From contig NC_083340.1 of the NCBI RefSeq assembly GCF_019175385.1, forward strand, positions 18,798,336 to 18,862,335: a stretch of 64,000 nucleotides of DNA, in the 5' to 3' direction. The position numbers were made by a program, and so were the translations under genes. Shown here piece after piece: positions 52,615 to 63,733 of this stretch (positions are counted from its first letter, which is position 1; each line of letters opens with the position of its first letter). This DNA comes from Lycium barbarum. Lineage: Eukaryota; Streptophyta; Magnoliopsida; Solanales; Solanaceae. Below the pieces are notes generated by a model. That model was not told where the DNA came from, ran no database searches, and saw nothing but the letters and a program-made list of their open reading frames with translations.

Positions 52615-52865
52615 ATATCTCTAAATACGGTCCGTAAAGTATTTTACGACCCGTATTTAGAGTGGTTATGATGGTAGAACACTGCAATGCTTCATGTTAA
52701 TTTACGATTAGGTTTACGAGCCGTATTGTGAAATACGGTTCGTCCTCCATGATCGTAAACTAGCATCTTCATTACAGTGCTCACTGGTTAGTCACATTGT
52801 TAAATACGCCCTGGTTTACGGGCCGTATTGTGAAATACGGTCCGTAAACTTCAGGCGTATTTTGC
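52615..52865 (-). repeat. Three palindrome doublets, internal region
   Basis: Palindromes start at 52624 and 52643, 52713 and 52732, and 52815 and 52834; all three pairs are 19 bp apart. Half-sites with centres 13 bp beyond the second palindrome are seen for the last two pairs (TCGTAAA at 52753, GCGTATT near 52855). Confidence 0.9.
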
Positions 52866-53056
52866 AATGTTGAGAAACAGTGTCTTACAACTGAACTTAC
52901 CTGCTTTTCAGCAGACTTTTTCTGTGATATATTCTTGCACCAAAACAACCATTACCCTATATGTAAAATAAAACAACAAAGAGAAATAAACATTACACTT
53001 GGGTTGCCTCCCAAGAAGCGCTTGATTTAACGTCGCTGCACGACGGTGGTGACCAA

Positions 53057-53610
53057 TCACTCCTTATCTTGGTATACCAGATCATTGTTCGTTCCGAGGT
53101 GTTTCAACCTGTAACGATCAACAACCCTCTCCTCCGAAACCATGCCGTGGTAGTGCTTCAATCTCTGCCCATTCACCTTAAATGTCCGAGTACCATCTCT
53201 GAACTTCAGTTCAACCGCGCCATGGGGTGAGGCACTTACCACCTCAAACGGACCAGACCACCTAGATTTAAGCTTACCCGGTAGCAACTTCAGCCGAGAG
53301 TTAAACAGTAATATAGAGTCGCCCTTGTAGAACTCTCGCTTCAGAATCTTCTTGTCATGGTATTGCTTCATCCTTTCTTTATAGAGGGCTGCACTCTCAT
53401 ACGCCTGGTGTCGAAATTCATCCATCTCATTTAATTGGAACAACCGTAGCTTGGTTGCTTCCTCCCAATCCATGTTCAGCTTCTTCAGCGCCCACATAGC
53501 TTTGTGTTCAAGTTTAACCGGCAAGTGACAAGCTTTCCCGAATACAATCTTGAAGGGTGAAGTTCCAATTGGAGTCTTGAAAGCAGTCCGGTATGCCCAT
53601 AGAGCAATCG
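53057..53610 (-). pseudogene. Integrase C-terminus on the inverted segment
   Basis: Starts at [15 protein letters not shown], exactly where the plus-strand integrase is lost, and continues through [18 protein letters not shown], then [20 protein letters not shown] and the SH3-like [20 protein letters not shown]. It is open to a stop at 53057. It carries the same Athila signature as the plus-strand part. Confidence 0.9.
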
Positions 53611-53622
53611 ATGTGGAGTCTT

Positions 53623-55015
53623 GATGTGGCGTGATTTTACGCCACAATCGATGCTTTTTGACTATAAGTTTTACTTGTTTTTAAGCAAGCCTATGTGATT
53701 TTACGTGGTTTTTAGTGTTTTTCAGGTAAAGGAACAGATTTGGCACAATCACAGTTGAAGTGCAGAACCAGGTCGTAAATTGAAGTTTACGGTCCGTATT
53801 CTACAATACGGGCCGTATTCCATGGTCGTATTAAAGGATCTCAGCAACAGAGAGTCAAGCTGCAAAGAGGGTGGTTTACGAGCTGAGTTTACGGACCGTA
53901 TTGCAGTTTATGGTCCGTATTCCATCACGTATTTAATCATTCAAGCACTTGGCAGAAAGGCTGAGTTTTGGCAAAGTGAAAGACGAGCATACAGTTTACA
54001 GACCGTAAACCACTTTACGGTCCGTATTTCAAAAGAGGCAGCTGAAGGACGACTGGGTCGTAAATTGACTTTATGGTCCGTAAACCAGTTTACGGACCAT
54101 ATTTCAACATCACGGGACTGAAGTGCAAAATCTGTAACTTATGTATTTCCAAAACCTATAAATAGTCATTGTAGGGTTTTTAATAGACATCATTCATTAT
54201 ATTTTTGTCTCTTGACTTAGAACATTAAATTATCTCTAGTTTTTGAAGATTCAAACATCAATTCAAGGGTTCTCAATTCCTTTTTCATTCAAAAGTAAGC
54301 AATTATGAATTCTTCAATTTCTTACTTCTTGTTCTTGTCATGAGTAACTAAATTCCCTCACTAGGGTTGTGAACCCAATGATGAGTGTTTTGTGATTGAT
54401 ATACAGATAATGGATTATTAGGGTTTAATTATTCTTCATTCTTCATTCATAATTAGTGGTTGCAAACATTGATTAAAGCCATAAACCCTAATTTATTTGG
54501 GAAAATAATTAGGGTTGGTAAGAATAATTAACAAGAACTCAAAGCTTTAAACTTTGTTTAATAAATTCACTTAGGAATAAGAAGAATTTACTTGGCACGA
54601 TTAATCGTTCTTCATAATCACTTTCTTATATTTGGGAAAATCATAGAAAGATATAATCTTTATTTATTGGGAAATAATAGAGATTCACATAGAGATTAAG
54701 TGCATTCATATAATGGTCCATTAGAAGTATATCAAGATCAATGCCCATGATCATACACCCTATCTAACGCGGACACAACCTTAGTTTCTTTTACCATAAA
54801 TTTTCACCAAAGCAATAGTTTAACAATTAGTCATAGAAACAACCAACTTTTACACAAATTATCGGAATAAGACATTGGACCTAGAACTTAGCATCTACGA
54901 CTTTAGTACCCTTTTCACACCATATTCCCTGTGGGATTCGACCCCAACCTCGTTGGGTTACTATATTTGACAACGTCCGCGTTATACCATTTATAGGTGT
55001 AATTTGAGCGTATCA
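53623..55015 (+). repeat. 3' LTR of the Athila-type element
   Basis: 1393 bp, nearly identical to 44328-45722, including the four palindrome doublets and a TATAAATA box at 54157-54164. It ends GCGTATCA, followed by the target duplication GAGAT. Confidence 0.95.
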
Positions 55016-55020
55016 GAGAT

Positions 55021-55778
55021 ATACTTAAGTATACTAGATGTATACAGTTCATGTATACATCTGGCATACAAGAGTCTGTCTATCGAAGTATACATGAGGT
55101 ATATCATCTATGTGGCCTCAGAATTGTTAATTGTGCATCATAATGGTTTAAGTTAGGCATGGTTCTTTTTTGTTCGCTTCTTTGGGCTTTTCTCCTATAT
55201 GTGTTATGAGTTGGTTTCTGTTTGGGCCTCTTCTCTTGCAATTCTTTTCAAATAGGCCCTGTTAGTTTTAAAACCCTTCTTTGTTTTATAACTTGGGCTG
55301 AACAACTTCTTTTTTGCATATATCAGTTGTTTCAGTATATTAATGTGTATATTTGCTTGTACAAATGCATATACTTAGTTTATGTTAAACAAGTAGCTTT
55401 ATATACCTTATAATCCTTATCCTCTCTTTTCCCCTTTGTGTCTCATGCAAAAACCGCACGGACCATTTAGGCCGCCTTCCATTGTGTTAACCTGTTGGGC
55501 CTGAGGCCGTATTCTACGTTTCCTTTTAAGCTTGTTGGTCAACCGTATTCTACGGATCCTTAATACTAGGTTGCTTAAAACCTTTTCTAAGGGATCACCA
55601 GAACCCCTACCTCGAACTCTGGTTCTAAAAGGATTTTTCTCTTCCGTGATAAACCCTTTTAACCCGGTTTTCCTAATTTCCCTTAATAAATTAGGTGACG
55701 ACTCTAAAAATTCTAAAATTCATTTAGAGCACCAATAACCTCTTAGTAGCTTTTATGCACCCGCGTAAAAGTGAACCG
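55021..55778 (+). mobile_element. Right part of the LTR-like non-coding block
   Basis: Continuation of 40744-44327 after the Athila insertion. It starts with GTATAC-rich, partly palindromic DNA (ATGTATACAGTTCATGTATA). The end region holds GGTGACGACTCT and finishes GAACCGTAACA, a plausible LTR end. No coding sequence. Confidence 0.5.
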
Positions 55779-55784
55779 TAACAA

Positions 55785-56304
55785 AGTCTAGCCAAAATTT
55801 CTTAACAATGTGACAGTGTAGGAGAATGTATGGTTTCAGAGTTGTGCCCACACATAGTACAGTTAGGATCATTAGTGATGCTAAGGTGGTGAAGGTAAGC
55901 TCTGGATGGCACTCTGCTGTAAGAGCATTCTCATAGAAAAAACTTAATTTTGGGAAGAGTGGGGAGTTTCCAAATCCATGTGTGGGAATGATTAGAGTCT
56001 TTGTGTATGGAACTTAGTAACTGATAAACAGATTTGGTTAGTAAATAGACCATTGGGATTTAGAGACCAGTAAGGGGAATCTGAAGTGTTTGGTACTAAG
56101 GTTGGTGTGACAGTGGAAGCTAGGTTGAGTACAGATTCAAGAAAAGTGAATGAGAGGGTACTCCAATCCCATTTGTTGCCATCCCATAAAGCAGAGAGTT
56201 TAAGGTTTTCTTCTCTAAGGTTAAGGGGGCCCTAAATAAGATTCCTAAGGGGTGGAAGTGTTGGAATCCATCTGAAATGCCAGAGGTCTATATTTTGTCG
56301 TGTA
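55785..56304 (-). mobile_element. LINE zf-RVT region fragment
   Basis: The minus strand translates, with shifts, to PYWSLNPNGLFT-type and CTMCGHNSETIHS-type pieces of the plant LINE zf-RVT region, ending KKFW near 55800. The right edge is the TSD GCAGG of the next LTR block. The LINE continues without loss at 63734, so the two parts were one element before that insertion. About 50 residues expected between this piece and 40743 are missing. Confidence 0.75.
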
Positions 56305-57534
56305 GCAGGTGTCATTACCCATTTTACTAGGACGTGCGGGCACCTATCGTTCCCACCGCGATAGGCGAACCCTTATCCCAATATAATCAATTTAAGTAAA
56401 GGCGAAAGAAATAAATATAGAATAATTCTCAAATCATCCATATAAGATAAAGTGCGAAAATACTAAATACAACCCCATAGATCTGGTCTAGTCATACAAG
56501 AGCACTAACTACATACTACGAGTCTGAATGATGATAAATTCTCATAATACAACTGCCTCGAAATAAAAGTAAGACAAGTAAGTAAAGGAGAGAACATCCG
56601 GGCAGCAGCCGTTATCATGCTCACCCTGGAATGACTCTACAGTAGCCTCGCCAATCATCCCCGAGGGAAAATAGTTGAACCTATCTAATACTCTGCATCC
56701 ATAAAAGAATGCAGCAAGCATAGGTCAGTACAAAACAACAGTACTGGTAGGTAGCATCGGCCGACTAAGCATAGCTGATATAATTCAGACAATAAAGCAG
56801 GATAGGCAGATAAATCAACAAGTATAAGTCATATACAAGCCAGAACCAAGTACACGTCATCACCTAAGTTGAAGTATCTACTCCCCAAATGTGCCAAGTC
56901 TCAAATACTCAGGCCGAATCCATACATCACAAGTACATCACAAGAATATCAAGTACACCACAAGGATACCACAACAGAAACCAAATGCAATGCAATGCAA
57001 TAATGTATGAAATGTATATACAATGCAATGTTGTGTACACATATACTCCGGACGGAAATATTGACGTCTCGGCAACCCATGGGGGACCCGCGAAGTCCAT
57101 GTACTATGTCGCTTTATATCACACGGCATAGAGACGACCTTTCCACCTTTCACGCCTGCCGACCATCCCGTATCACACAGCATAGAATGGTCAAGCAATT
57201 ATTATAAACCCTCCAATTATTTCAAAACAACATAGGTCACATCATCACCGCTCTGTCAAATGTGCCTTATAGATATATATGCAAGATGAGTGCTCAATGT
57301 ATGATTCAAGTATGCAAATGACAACAACAAGATCTCTTATCATACTCATTTCGCTCCAGGTACATGACCTCGGATCACATACTCTCATCTCTCTTTCACA
57401 CATTCCACGATTCTGGAACAACCATCGGATATCGAACTACTCACATCATTTTCATGCAAACTGAGCTCAGCTCATCACAGCTTTTCATCAAGTACTAACA
57501 ATGTATCAACAGTATATCATGAGAATGCGTGCAA

Positions 57535-57680
57535 TGCATATGCCAACATCAAGAATCGTGTCAATATCACAAGTACCGACATAGGTACGCCAACAACATA
57601 TCAATATCACAAGTACCAACATGGTATGCCAATAACATATCAGTGTCACAAGTACCAACATGGGTACGCCAGCAATATCA
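57535..57680. repeat. Minisatellite, ~42-bp unit
   Basis: Three to four tandem units containing ATCACAAGTACCAACATGGG, then TACGCCAACAACATATCA-like sequence. Spacers are repeats too, so this is not a CRISPR array. Confidence 0.8.
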
Positions 57681-58503
57681 TGAGAGACTACACAAGTCAT
57701 ATAGAACTCTATCCTCGTATTAATGTCACGACCCAAACCGATGAGTCGCGACGAGTGCCTGATCTCTAGTGACCAAACACCCCTATGCTCGTATCTGCAC
57801 AACACTTTCTAATAAGGACCCATAAATAACTCAATTTGGATTGTACTGTCTCAAGAAAGGAGGACCTCATGATCTCTGTACAATCTGCATATATATGTAT
57901 ACGTATGAACTTGAAAGAACAATGCAGCCGATTAGGCCGCTACATATATTGTACACAAAAGAATAGAAGCCGACAAGGCTACATCATTTGTCAGATACAT
58001 ACAACTGTTTACAGACCTCTACTGGAATAAAGCTGTAGAAAGGATGGGATAGGGCCCCGTCATACCCATGTGCATATACATCCCAAAAGAATGGCATACC
58101 AAAATAGACTGTAGCTCCGGATCAAATGGAGTGCACTGGCCACCGCTGGATAGAGGTCCTACTAAGCTGGATCGCCTGTCTGTCTACCTGAACCTGCCGG
58201 CATGAACGTAGCCCCCCGGGTAATGGGGGAGTCAGTACGGATAATGTACTGAGTATGTAAAGCATAAGAGTAACATATAAATAAGAATTATGAATGAAAT
58301 CTGAAACTCATAAGCTGAAATGACTGTCTGACTGCATTTGTATGACTAAATATCTGGTCATATCTATACAACTCTGTATGCATTTGTAAGAACGAGTATC
58401 TGTAAGTATTTACATAAATCTGTATAACTGACAATGCCTCTGTGGGCTGATAATATGCATGCTCTCAATGATAATCATGCTCATATACATAAATATAGGT
58501 CAT

Positions 58504-58620
58504 AGTGCTGAGGGACGTTCAGCCCGATCCATATCCCATATAATAGTGCCGAGGAACGTACGGCCCGATCCATATATCTTATAATAATGCCGAGGAACGT
58601 ACGGCCCGATCCATATATCA
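58504..58620. repeat. Minisatellite, ~47-bp unit
   Basis: Two and a half units of GCCGAGGAACGTACGGCCCG followed by ATCCATATATC; the first copy is diverged (GCTGAGGGACGTTCAGCCCG). Inside the solo LTR. Confidence 0.85.
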
Positions 58621-59679
58621 TCATCAAGGTGCACCAGCTGATCAGGTGGTAATGCGTATATATCGCCTATCCCTTTTCCCATACCCCATATGCATATAAT
58701 ACACGCGTATATAACGCCTTCTGGTCTTGGGTCGGTATGCATATGTATATGATTGCAATGCATAACTGCAATGTATACATAGAACTCTCGAAGTGACATA
58801 AGTTCATGTTACCTCCGATGGATAACCTTTGAGCTAACATCATCAACATAAGTAATCTCAAGACCCAAGAACAGAAGGAACAATCATACGGGGTATAGGA
58901 ACATCAAAGACTGAAGTACTCCTAGTGCCTCTAAGAGCAGATTAATATGGAAGCTCGTTCAATCGCTTGTTGGCTCATAACATAGGATCATGCTAAAATG
59001 AAAAAGGAATAGCCTTAACATACCTTGAAGTGTATCTGATCATCCAACTTCTACTTCTCGAACTCGTAAGTCTACAATCAAGATATCATAGGCCTTAATT
59101 AGACTTATTTATCTCACTTACTAACCATTTTAAATATAAAAAGAGCTTAACGAATTGTTGACAACATTCCCCTTGTAAACTTAACAACCTTTCAACTTCC
59201 AATTCAATCCAACATCAACCACAATATCAGCAACAACAATGAAAACACTTATATATCAAGATATACTCAAATCCATTCCCAATCATCTCTTAAAATAGCC
59301 CTTAATCACCATCTTACCCTTCATCAACTTATCACTTTCATAGCTATCTCCTCTTTACTTAAAACCACTAAAAACTCTTAGTAATTAACTTAAATACAAA
59401 GCTAGGAATCATTTACATACCTTGAGAGGTCTAAGATTTCAAGGATCACCTTCAACTCCAACTTCCCAAGCTTCACAACTTTAATGAAACCCTAGGAACC
59501 ACCTTTTTCTTTACAAGCTCGGGTTTACGGGACTCGGATCTTACCAAATCCCCACTAATATGATGGAATTTATAGAGAGGAAATATATTAGGGATTTTTT
59601 GATTTGGGAGTGGAAAATAATGAAATTAAACGTGAGGAATCCATATATATAGGTGGGGCAAAACAGCCTCAACGGTAGC

Positions 59680-59825
59680 CGGTCGACGAGCAGGTCGACG
59701 ACCCCGTTGACACGTCGACAATCCGTTAACTTGCACCGTTCCTGCTCCACCTGAGATTCAGAGACATCGGCGTGTCAACGGCATGGGTTGACGCCACCAT
59801 CGACACATCGACGGTCCGTCGAAGG
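59680..59825 (-). repeat. Palindrome module with 13/19 spacing in the solo LTR
   Basis: Group 1: half-site TCGACGA (centre about 59690), a full palindrome with arms TCGACGA and CCGTTGA (centre 59702-59703) and a full one with arms TCGACAA and CCGTTAA (centre 59722), so about 13 then 19 bp. Group 2: TCAACGG and GGGTTGA arms (centre 59783), half-site CCATCGA (centre 59796) and perfect TCGACGGTCCGTCGA (centre 59815), so 13 then 19 bp. The core CGG...CCG is shared with the Athila palindromes but the outer bases differ. Confidence 0.78.
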
Positions 59826-60051
59826 GGACTGGTTCCTGCCAGTTCCCTGAGTCCCCCAGCTTGTGACGATTCGATCCGTTTAACTCCCAATCCTATTATA
59901 TTGCGAAGGACACTTACCCATACTTTTGGTGCACGTGAGGTGAAGCATTTAATATCTCAAAACTCGGGTGCGGATTTTCATACTAAGGGCATATATACCA
60001 GCAATAAGCCAAAAACTTTCTTGCGACAAAAATGGGAGGTGTAACAATTAA

Positions 60052-60706
60052 CATCCACCCGTAAGATACTATAATATCACAATCAAGATGGAACAACAAT
60101 TTCGATATCTACTAACAACGTGTGGCATCAAACCAACACAATAAAACAATTAAGTCACAACACAATGGGGTGGCTAGCCCCAGTCACACAACAGGGGTCA
60201 ACCTAATGCAATATCCAACCCAACTTCATACCCAAAGGTTTACATGCTTTCTCCGAAAATATAATTTAAATATATGCTTCGCTATACGAAGTCTCACCAA
60301 GGGTAAGCCATAACCTACCTAGATGGGCGAACCGCAAACACCAACAATTCACTCCTTAGCTTTCCCCTTTCGCTGAGCTTCAGAACCAAAATAGTCTAGG
60401 CATATTTAAAATCTAGATTAGAAATCATGAAGAATAATACTAATATTGCTACTATTTAACTTAGGTCAGTTCTAACCCTAGAAATTGGGAAAACGGGCCC
60501 ACAAGGGCAAAATAGAAAGTTCAGAAATAAAATATCAAATTAAGCACTAGGTGATCAAAACCCAACCACTAATTGTTTAATTAACTCATGGATTTTCCCA
60601 ATTTCGAATTTGAAGCAAAACCCCTAATTTGGGTATAAACCCTAACTCTTAGATGCTGAAATTCAACACTAAAAATGAAAGATATATGATTAACAAACTT
60701 AGATTT
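60052..60706 (-). other. Part of the host LTR block, no gene
   Basis: Non-coding DNA between the ATTAA solo LTR and the inverted LTR. On the minus strand it has the GGGTTTATACCC and AAATTAGGGGTTTTGC stretches typical of Solanaceae LTRs. It belongs to the block 56310-63728. Confidence 0.5.
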
Positions 60707-63186
60707 TGTAATGACCCGTTTGGTCGTTTTAGCACTTTTGGACCCTTTTCACTAAAATATCCTTTCCGTAGCTTTAATTAGTATATTAGGTATAAATAAG
60801 AAGAAAAGAAAAGTTCAGTTATTCCCAATACATCTATAAGACCCATTACGTAAGGAGAAGGGATGGTGGGCTAGACCCACTTCTACTGCTACTGGTCACG
60901 TTTTAGATTTAAGTTTAGGCACAGAAAAATTATTAGGTTATTCCTAGTCTAAAAGAAAACAAAAACAAAAAAGAAAAAAGAAAAGAAAGAGAACCGCATA
61001 GGGCAGTTCGTAGGTTGCTGCGAAGAAGTATCATGCTGAAGATATCTCTTTGATTAAGAAACAATCACAGGTACATGTTGCATTATCTTATGTATATATG
61101 CATTGGTCTACTGTTGAAAAGCATTATTCTAGTATAGAAGTGTTGGCAAAACGTTTGAGATGAGTTAATGATTACCTAATTATTAGGGAGGGTAATGATT
61201 ATAGCTATGATGATATGTTGTAGAATTAGTAGTGGAGGAATTTAGTATAAAACAAAATACGTGCTTACAGTGTAAAATTTCCTACTCTAAAACTTCTGAA
61301 TCGTCAAACCTACTGTGTCGACGTCGTCCTTTTCTTTTTTTAAAATCTTCTTTCTTTCTTGTTTTACACACTATGATTATTATTATTTTTGGGACTAGAA
61401 CACATATAAATTGTTTATTAATGGTATAGAGATACAATTTCTACTTCTTAAAAGGAATTATGGAATCAAGGTATAGAATGTTGAGATTTAGTTCTAAACT
61501 TAAAATTATAGGATTAGTTTCCCTAGACTAAATTAGACCATTTATTTATGGTATTGAATAGATTGAGAGGCATACTTCCACAGGTCCCATTAATGTTCGG
61601 TGAGAGATAGATGCTAGAATTTTAAGTAACCCGGGTAAGATGGGGGTAAATAATGCCCTCTCCGGAAGACGGGGTAAGACATAGACAAATACAATTTCCA
61701 TTTCAATTTTTGTGTATAAAGAGTTTATATGATTGTACTTTAGGTATATTGGGTCATATGTAAAATTTTAAATTCAAGGTATTAGAATTGTGGAAAGTTA
61801 GATTTTGTCCGAAGTTAAGATATTGGAGTAATTAAAGGTTTCGAGTCCTAGTCCTAAGAAAGGAGAATTAATGATTTGAGAGTTCATTTATGGATGAAAT
61901 TGACCAATTTTAAAAATATATGATCCTTAGATAATGGGTGAAATTATTTTTTAATAAAATTCCAAATCTGCCCTTGTGGGACCAAGGCCACTTTTTGGGG
62001 TGCGTTTTTGGGTTCGAATATAAATATAGCAATATGGGTGTCCTTAGATTCGTATTCTAATGTAGATCGCATATTTTATAGATTTTGATCGTTCAGAGGC
62101 TCTACGCGAAGGGAAGACATTAGTTTGATTGTTCGTGGCACCCGCTCGGCATTGAGGTAGGTTACAGTCTACTTTAGTTAAACTCTGATTAGAGAATCGT
62201 ATGTACTTGTAGAAAGTAACGCGGATAGCATATAGGCCTTCGGGCATGAAGTGGAGATGGATTCCAATTAGATTGGCTCTGTCAGCTGTTATGTGGGCTT
62301 GTCTCCATATGTGTTATTTTCTGTGATTATCACTTGTTTGTATCTCTGTCATATCCTAGCTCCCTCATCATATGAAAAGGAATGATAACATTAATATGAC
62401 TTGTATTTGTTGATTGTATATTGGTCATATTGTTGAGACAGATATCATGCATGACATGCCTTCCATATTATTCTTGTGATGATGGTGAGCTAAGTGATTG
62501 AGAGACTCCGAGGTTTTTGCCGGAAATTAAGAGTGACAGAGAGACTCCGAGGTCCTTGCCGGAGATTGAGAGTGATTGAAAGCCTCCTAGGTTTCTACCG
62601 GAGAGCACGAGTGGTACATGGACTTCGCGGGTCCCCCATGAGTCATGGCTTTGAGACACTGCCCTTAGCATGTGTGTACGATAGTGGAGTGAGAGAGGAG
62701 ACTGTTGCATTGCATTGTATTCAACCACTCATATATTGAATGGTCATTTGGTGAACTATATCTATCTTGGTTGATTTCATGATTTCTTTACACTTTACTT
62801 GTACATGATACGTGACCATACCTGTTTGCTTTATGTGCTACTTGTTAATTTCCACTTTTTCATGCGTTATCTAATCATTGTCGGCCTATGATGCTTACCG
62901 GTACTGGTGTTGTACTGATACTACTCTTGCTGCACTTTTTGTTGAGTGCAGAGCACGATCCAGGCTCCAGTTCTACACCCCGTGGCTGATACGCGAGGGT
63001 GACATCTTTCAGTCATTCAGGGTGAGCTACTTGGTCATCCGTGGCCCCTGAAGGACCTCCTTTATTTAATTCTATATTTATATTTGGCAGACAATATGTA
63101 GCCTTCGGGTATTTTCAAACTTGTATTCCGGACTATGTTTAGCGCTCTTGTACCCTTTGACCAGATTTTTGGGGGATGTCATGACA
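60707..63186 (+). mobile_element. Inverted LTR of the same family
   Basis: Starts TGTAATGACCCGTTTGGTCG, the same start as the minus-strand LTR at 63728, but on the plus strand. It contains a 44-bp minisatellite (62487-62610), R-like sequence near 62940-63160 and GACCAGATTTTTGGGGG, which aligns with GACCAGATCTATGGGG of the outer LTR read on its minus strand. The right end is uncertain: 63163, 63186 and 63530 are all possible; the left flank is GATTT. Confidence 0.55.
62487..62610. repeat. Minisatellite, ~44-bp unit
   Basis: Three units with GAGAGACTCCGAGGTCCTTG, then CCGGAGATTGAGAGTGA, the third diverged (AAAGCCTCCTAGG). Confidence 0.85.
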
Positions 63187-63733
63187 TTTATAGTGATGAT
63201 AAGTATTTAAGACTTGATAAGTATTCTAGTGACGAATTGGAGGCACAAGACACCAGAATTTTCTGGTGTTTTCCAAATTTGAATTTAGCACCCGGAACCA
63301 TCCCGGAACCTCCCGAACACAAACTAAATATGCAGATATACATAAAAACACGCTACGAATGCACTCGTGGCCTTGAAATTCCCATTGGAGGTCTCGTTGA
63401 CTGAGTCAACCCCCGATACCTCAAAACTAACTTTCCAACCCAAGTCTCAAAATACATCCGAGAGCATTGGGAACCGAACCAAATATGCACACAGGTTCTA
63501 AAAGACCATCCGGACCTCTTGGATTCGACAGATTTTAAAAAAAGGTCCATTTATCCAAAAGTTAACTTTGAGTCAACTATTTTTTGCTTTAAGCCTAATT
63601 TTCACAAGAAGTCACCAGAATCAAATCTAGACACCTCGGGAAGCGTGTCAACAGTCCCCTCGAGTCAAAAGTGAGCTAACCAAGCTTATGAAAGGATCAA
63701 AAGTGTCGAAGCCAAACGGGTCGTTACAGCAGG

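Larger units (their letters stand above)
50216..53622 (-). mobile_element. Inverted 3' internal segment of the Athila element
   Basis: Read on the minus strand, this begins with the integrase C-terminus (53610-53057) and continues through a non-coding 3' region to a polypurine-like AAGTTGGGGGTG at about 50217-50229, only a few bases from the breakpoint. So the piece that should lie between integrase and the 3' LTR is present but flipped. At the other end, 12 bases before the 3' LTR (GATGTGGAGTCT, 53611-53622) resemble the LTR start TGATGTGGCGTG. No env-like frame was found in the non-coding part. Confidence 0.85.
44323..55020 (+). mobile_element. Young Athila-type Ty3 element with inverted segment
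   Basis: Element 44328-55015 (10.7 kb) with LTRs of 1395 and 1393 bp and a perfect 5-bp target duplication GAGAT at 44323-44327 and 55016-55020. By eye the LTRs differ at about five bases and one or two single-base gaps, about 0.4%, so insertion is very recent. Gag, protease, RT, RNase H and integrase run rightward from 45843 to about 50215. The next segment (50216-53622) is inverted: its minus strand carries the missing integrase C-terminus. Most of the Gag core is absent and the frame has several breaks, so the copy was probably mobilised by proteins of another element. It sits inside the LTR-like block 40744-55778. Confidence 0.95.
57719..60051 (-). mobile_element. Solo LTR with target duplication ATTAA
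   Basis: LTR 57724-60046 (2.3 kb), flanked by a perfect 5-bp duplication ATTAA at 57719-57723 and 60047-60051. On the minus strand it begins TGTTACACCTCCC and ends GGGTCGTGACA. No coding region or second copy is present, so it is a solo LTR left by recombination. It contains a 47-bp minisatellite and a palindrome module at 59682-59825. Confidence 0.88.
56305..63733 (-). mobile_element. LTR-type block inserted in the LINE, with nested elements
   Basis: Block 56310-63728 (7.4 kb), flanked by a perfect target duplication GCAGG at 56305-56309 and 63729-63733. Read on the minus strand it starts TGTAACGACCCGTTTGG and ends GGGTAATGACA, TG...CA like an LTR. No coding sequence is seen, so it is best read as a solo LTR enlarged by later insertions: a solo LTR at 57724-60046 and an inverted relative starting at 60707. 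A piece near 57077-57100 is the inverse complement of one near 62613-62640 (GACTTCGCGGGTCCCCCATG), showing that the two inverted LTRs are of one family. Confidence 0.75.

Noticed and set aside
53057..53647. Independent minus-strand gene or second retroelement
   Set aside because: The protein is the missing C-terminal part of the plus-strand Athila integrase, starting where that one ends, so an inverted segment explains it better.
40739..55783. Target duplication for the outer LTR-like block
   Set aside because: Flanks ATTTT and AAGTC do not match. The block may have inserted with deletion, so no TSD is claimed.
57535..57680. CRISPR-like regular repeats
   Set aside because: The units are contiguous diverged minisatellite copies without unique spacers, in a plant genome.
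60702..63535. LTR 60707-63530 with TSD GATTT
   Set aside because: GATTT follows an ACA at 63530, but the outer minus-strand LTR appears to run continuously across that point, so the match may be chance. Another GATTT at 63164 is equally possible, so the right end was left open.
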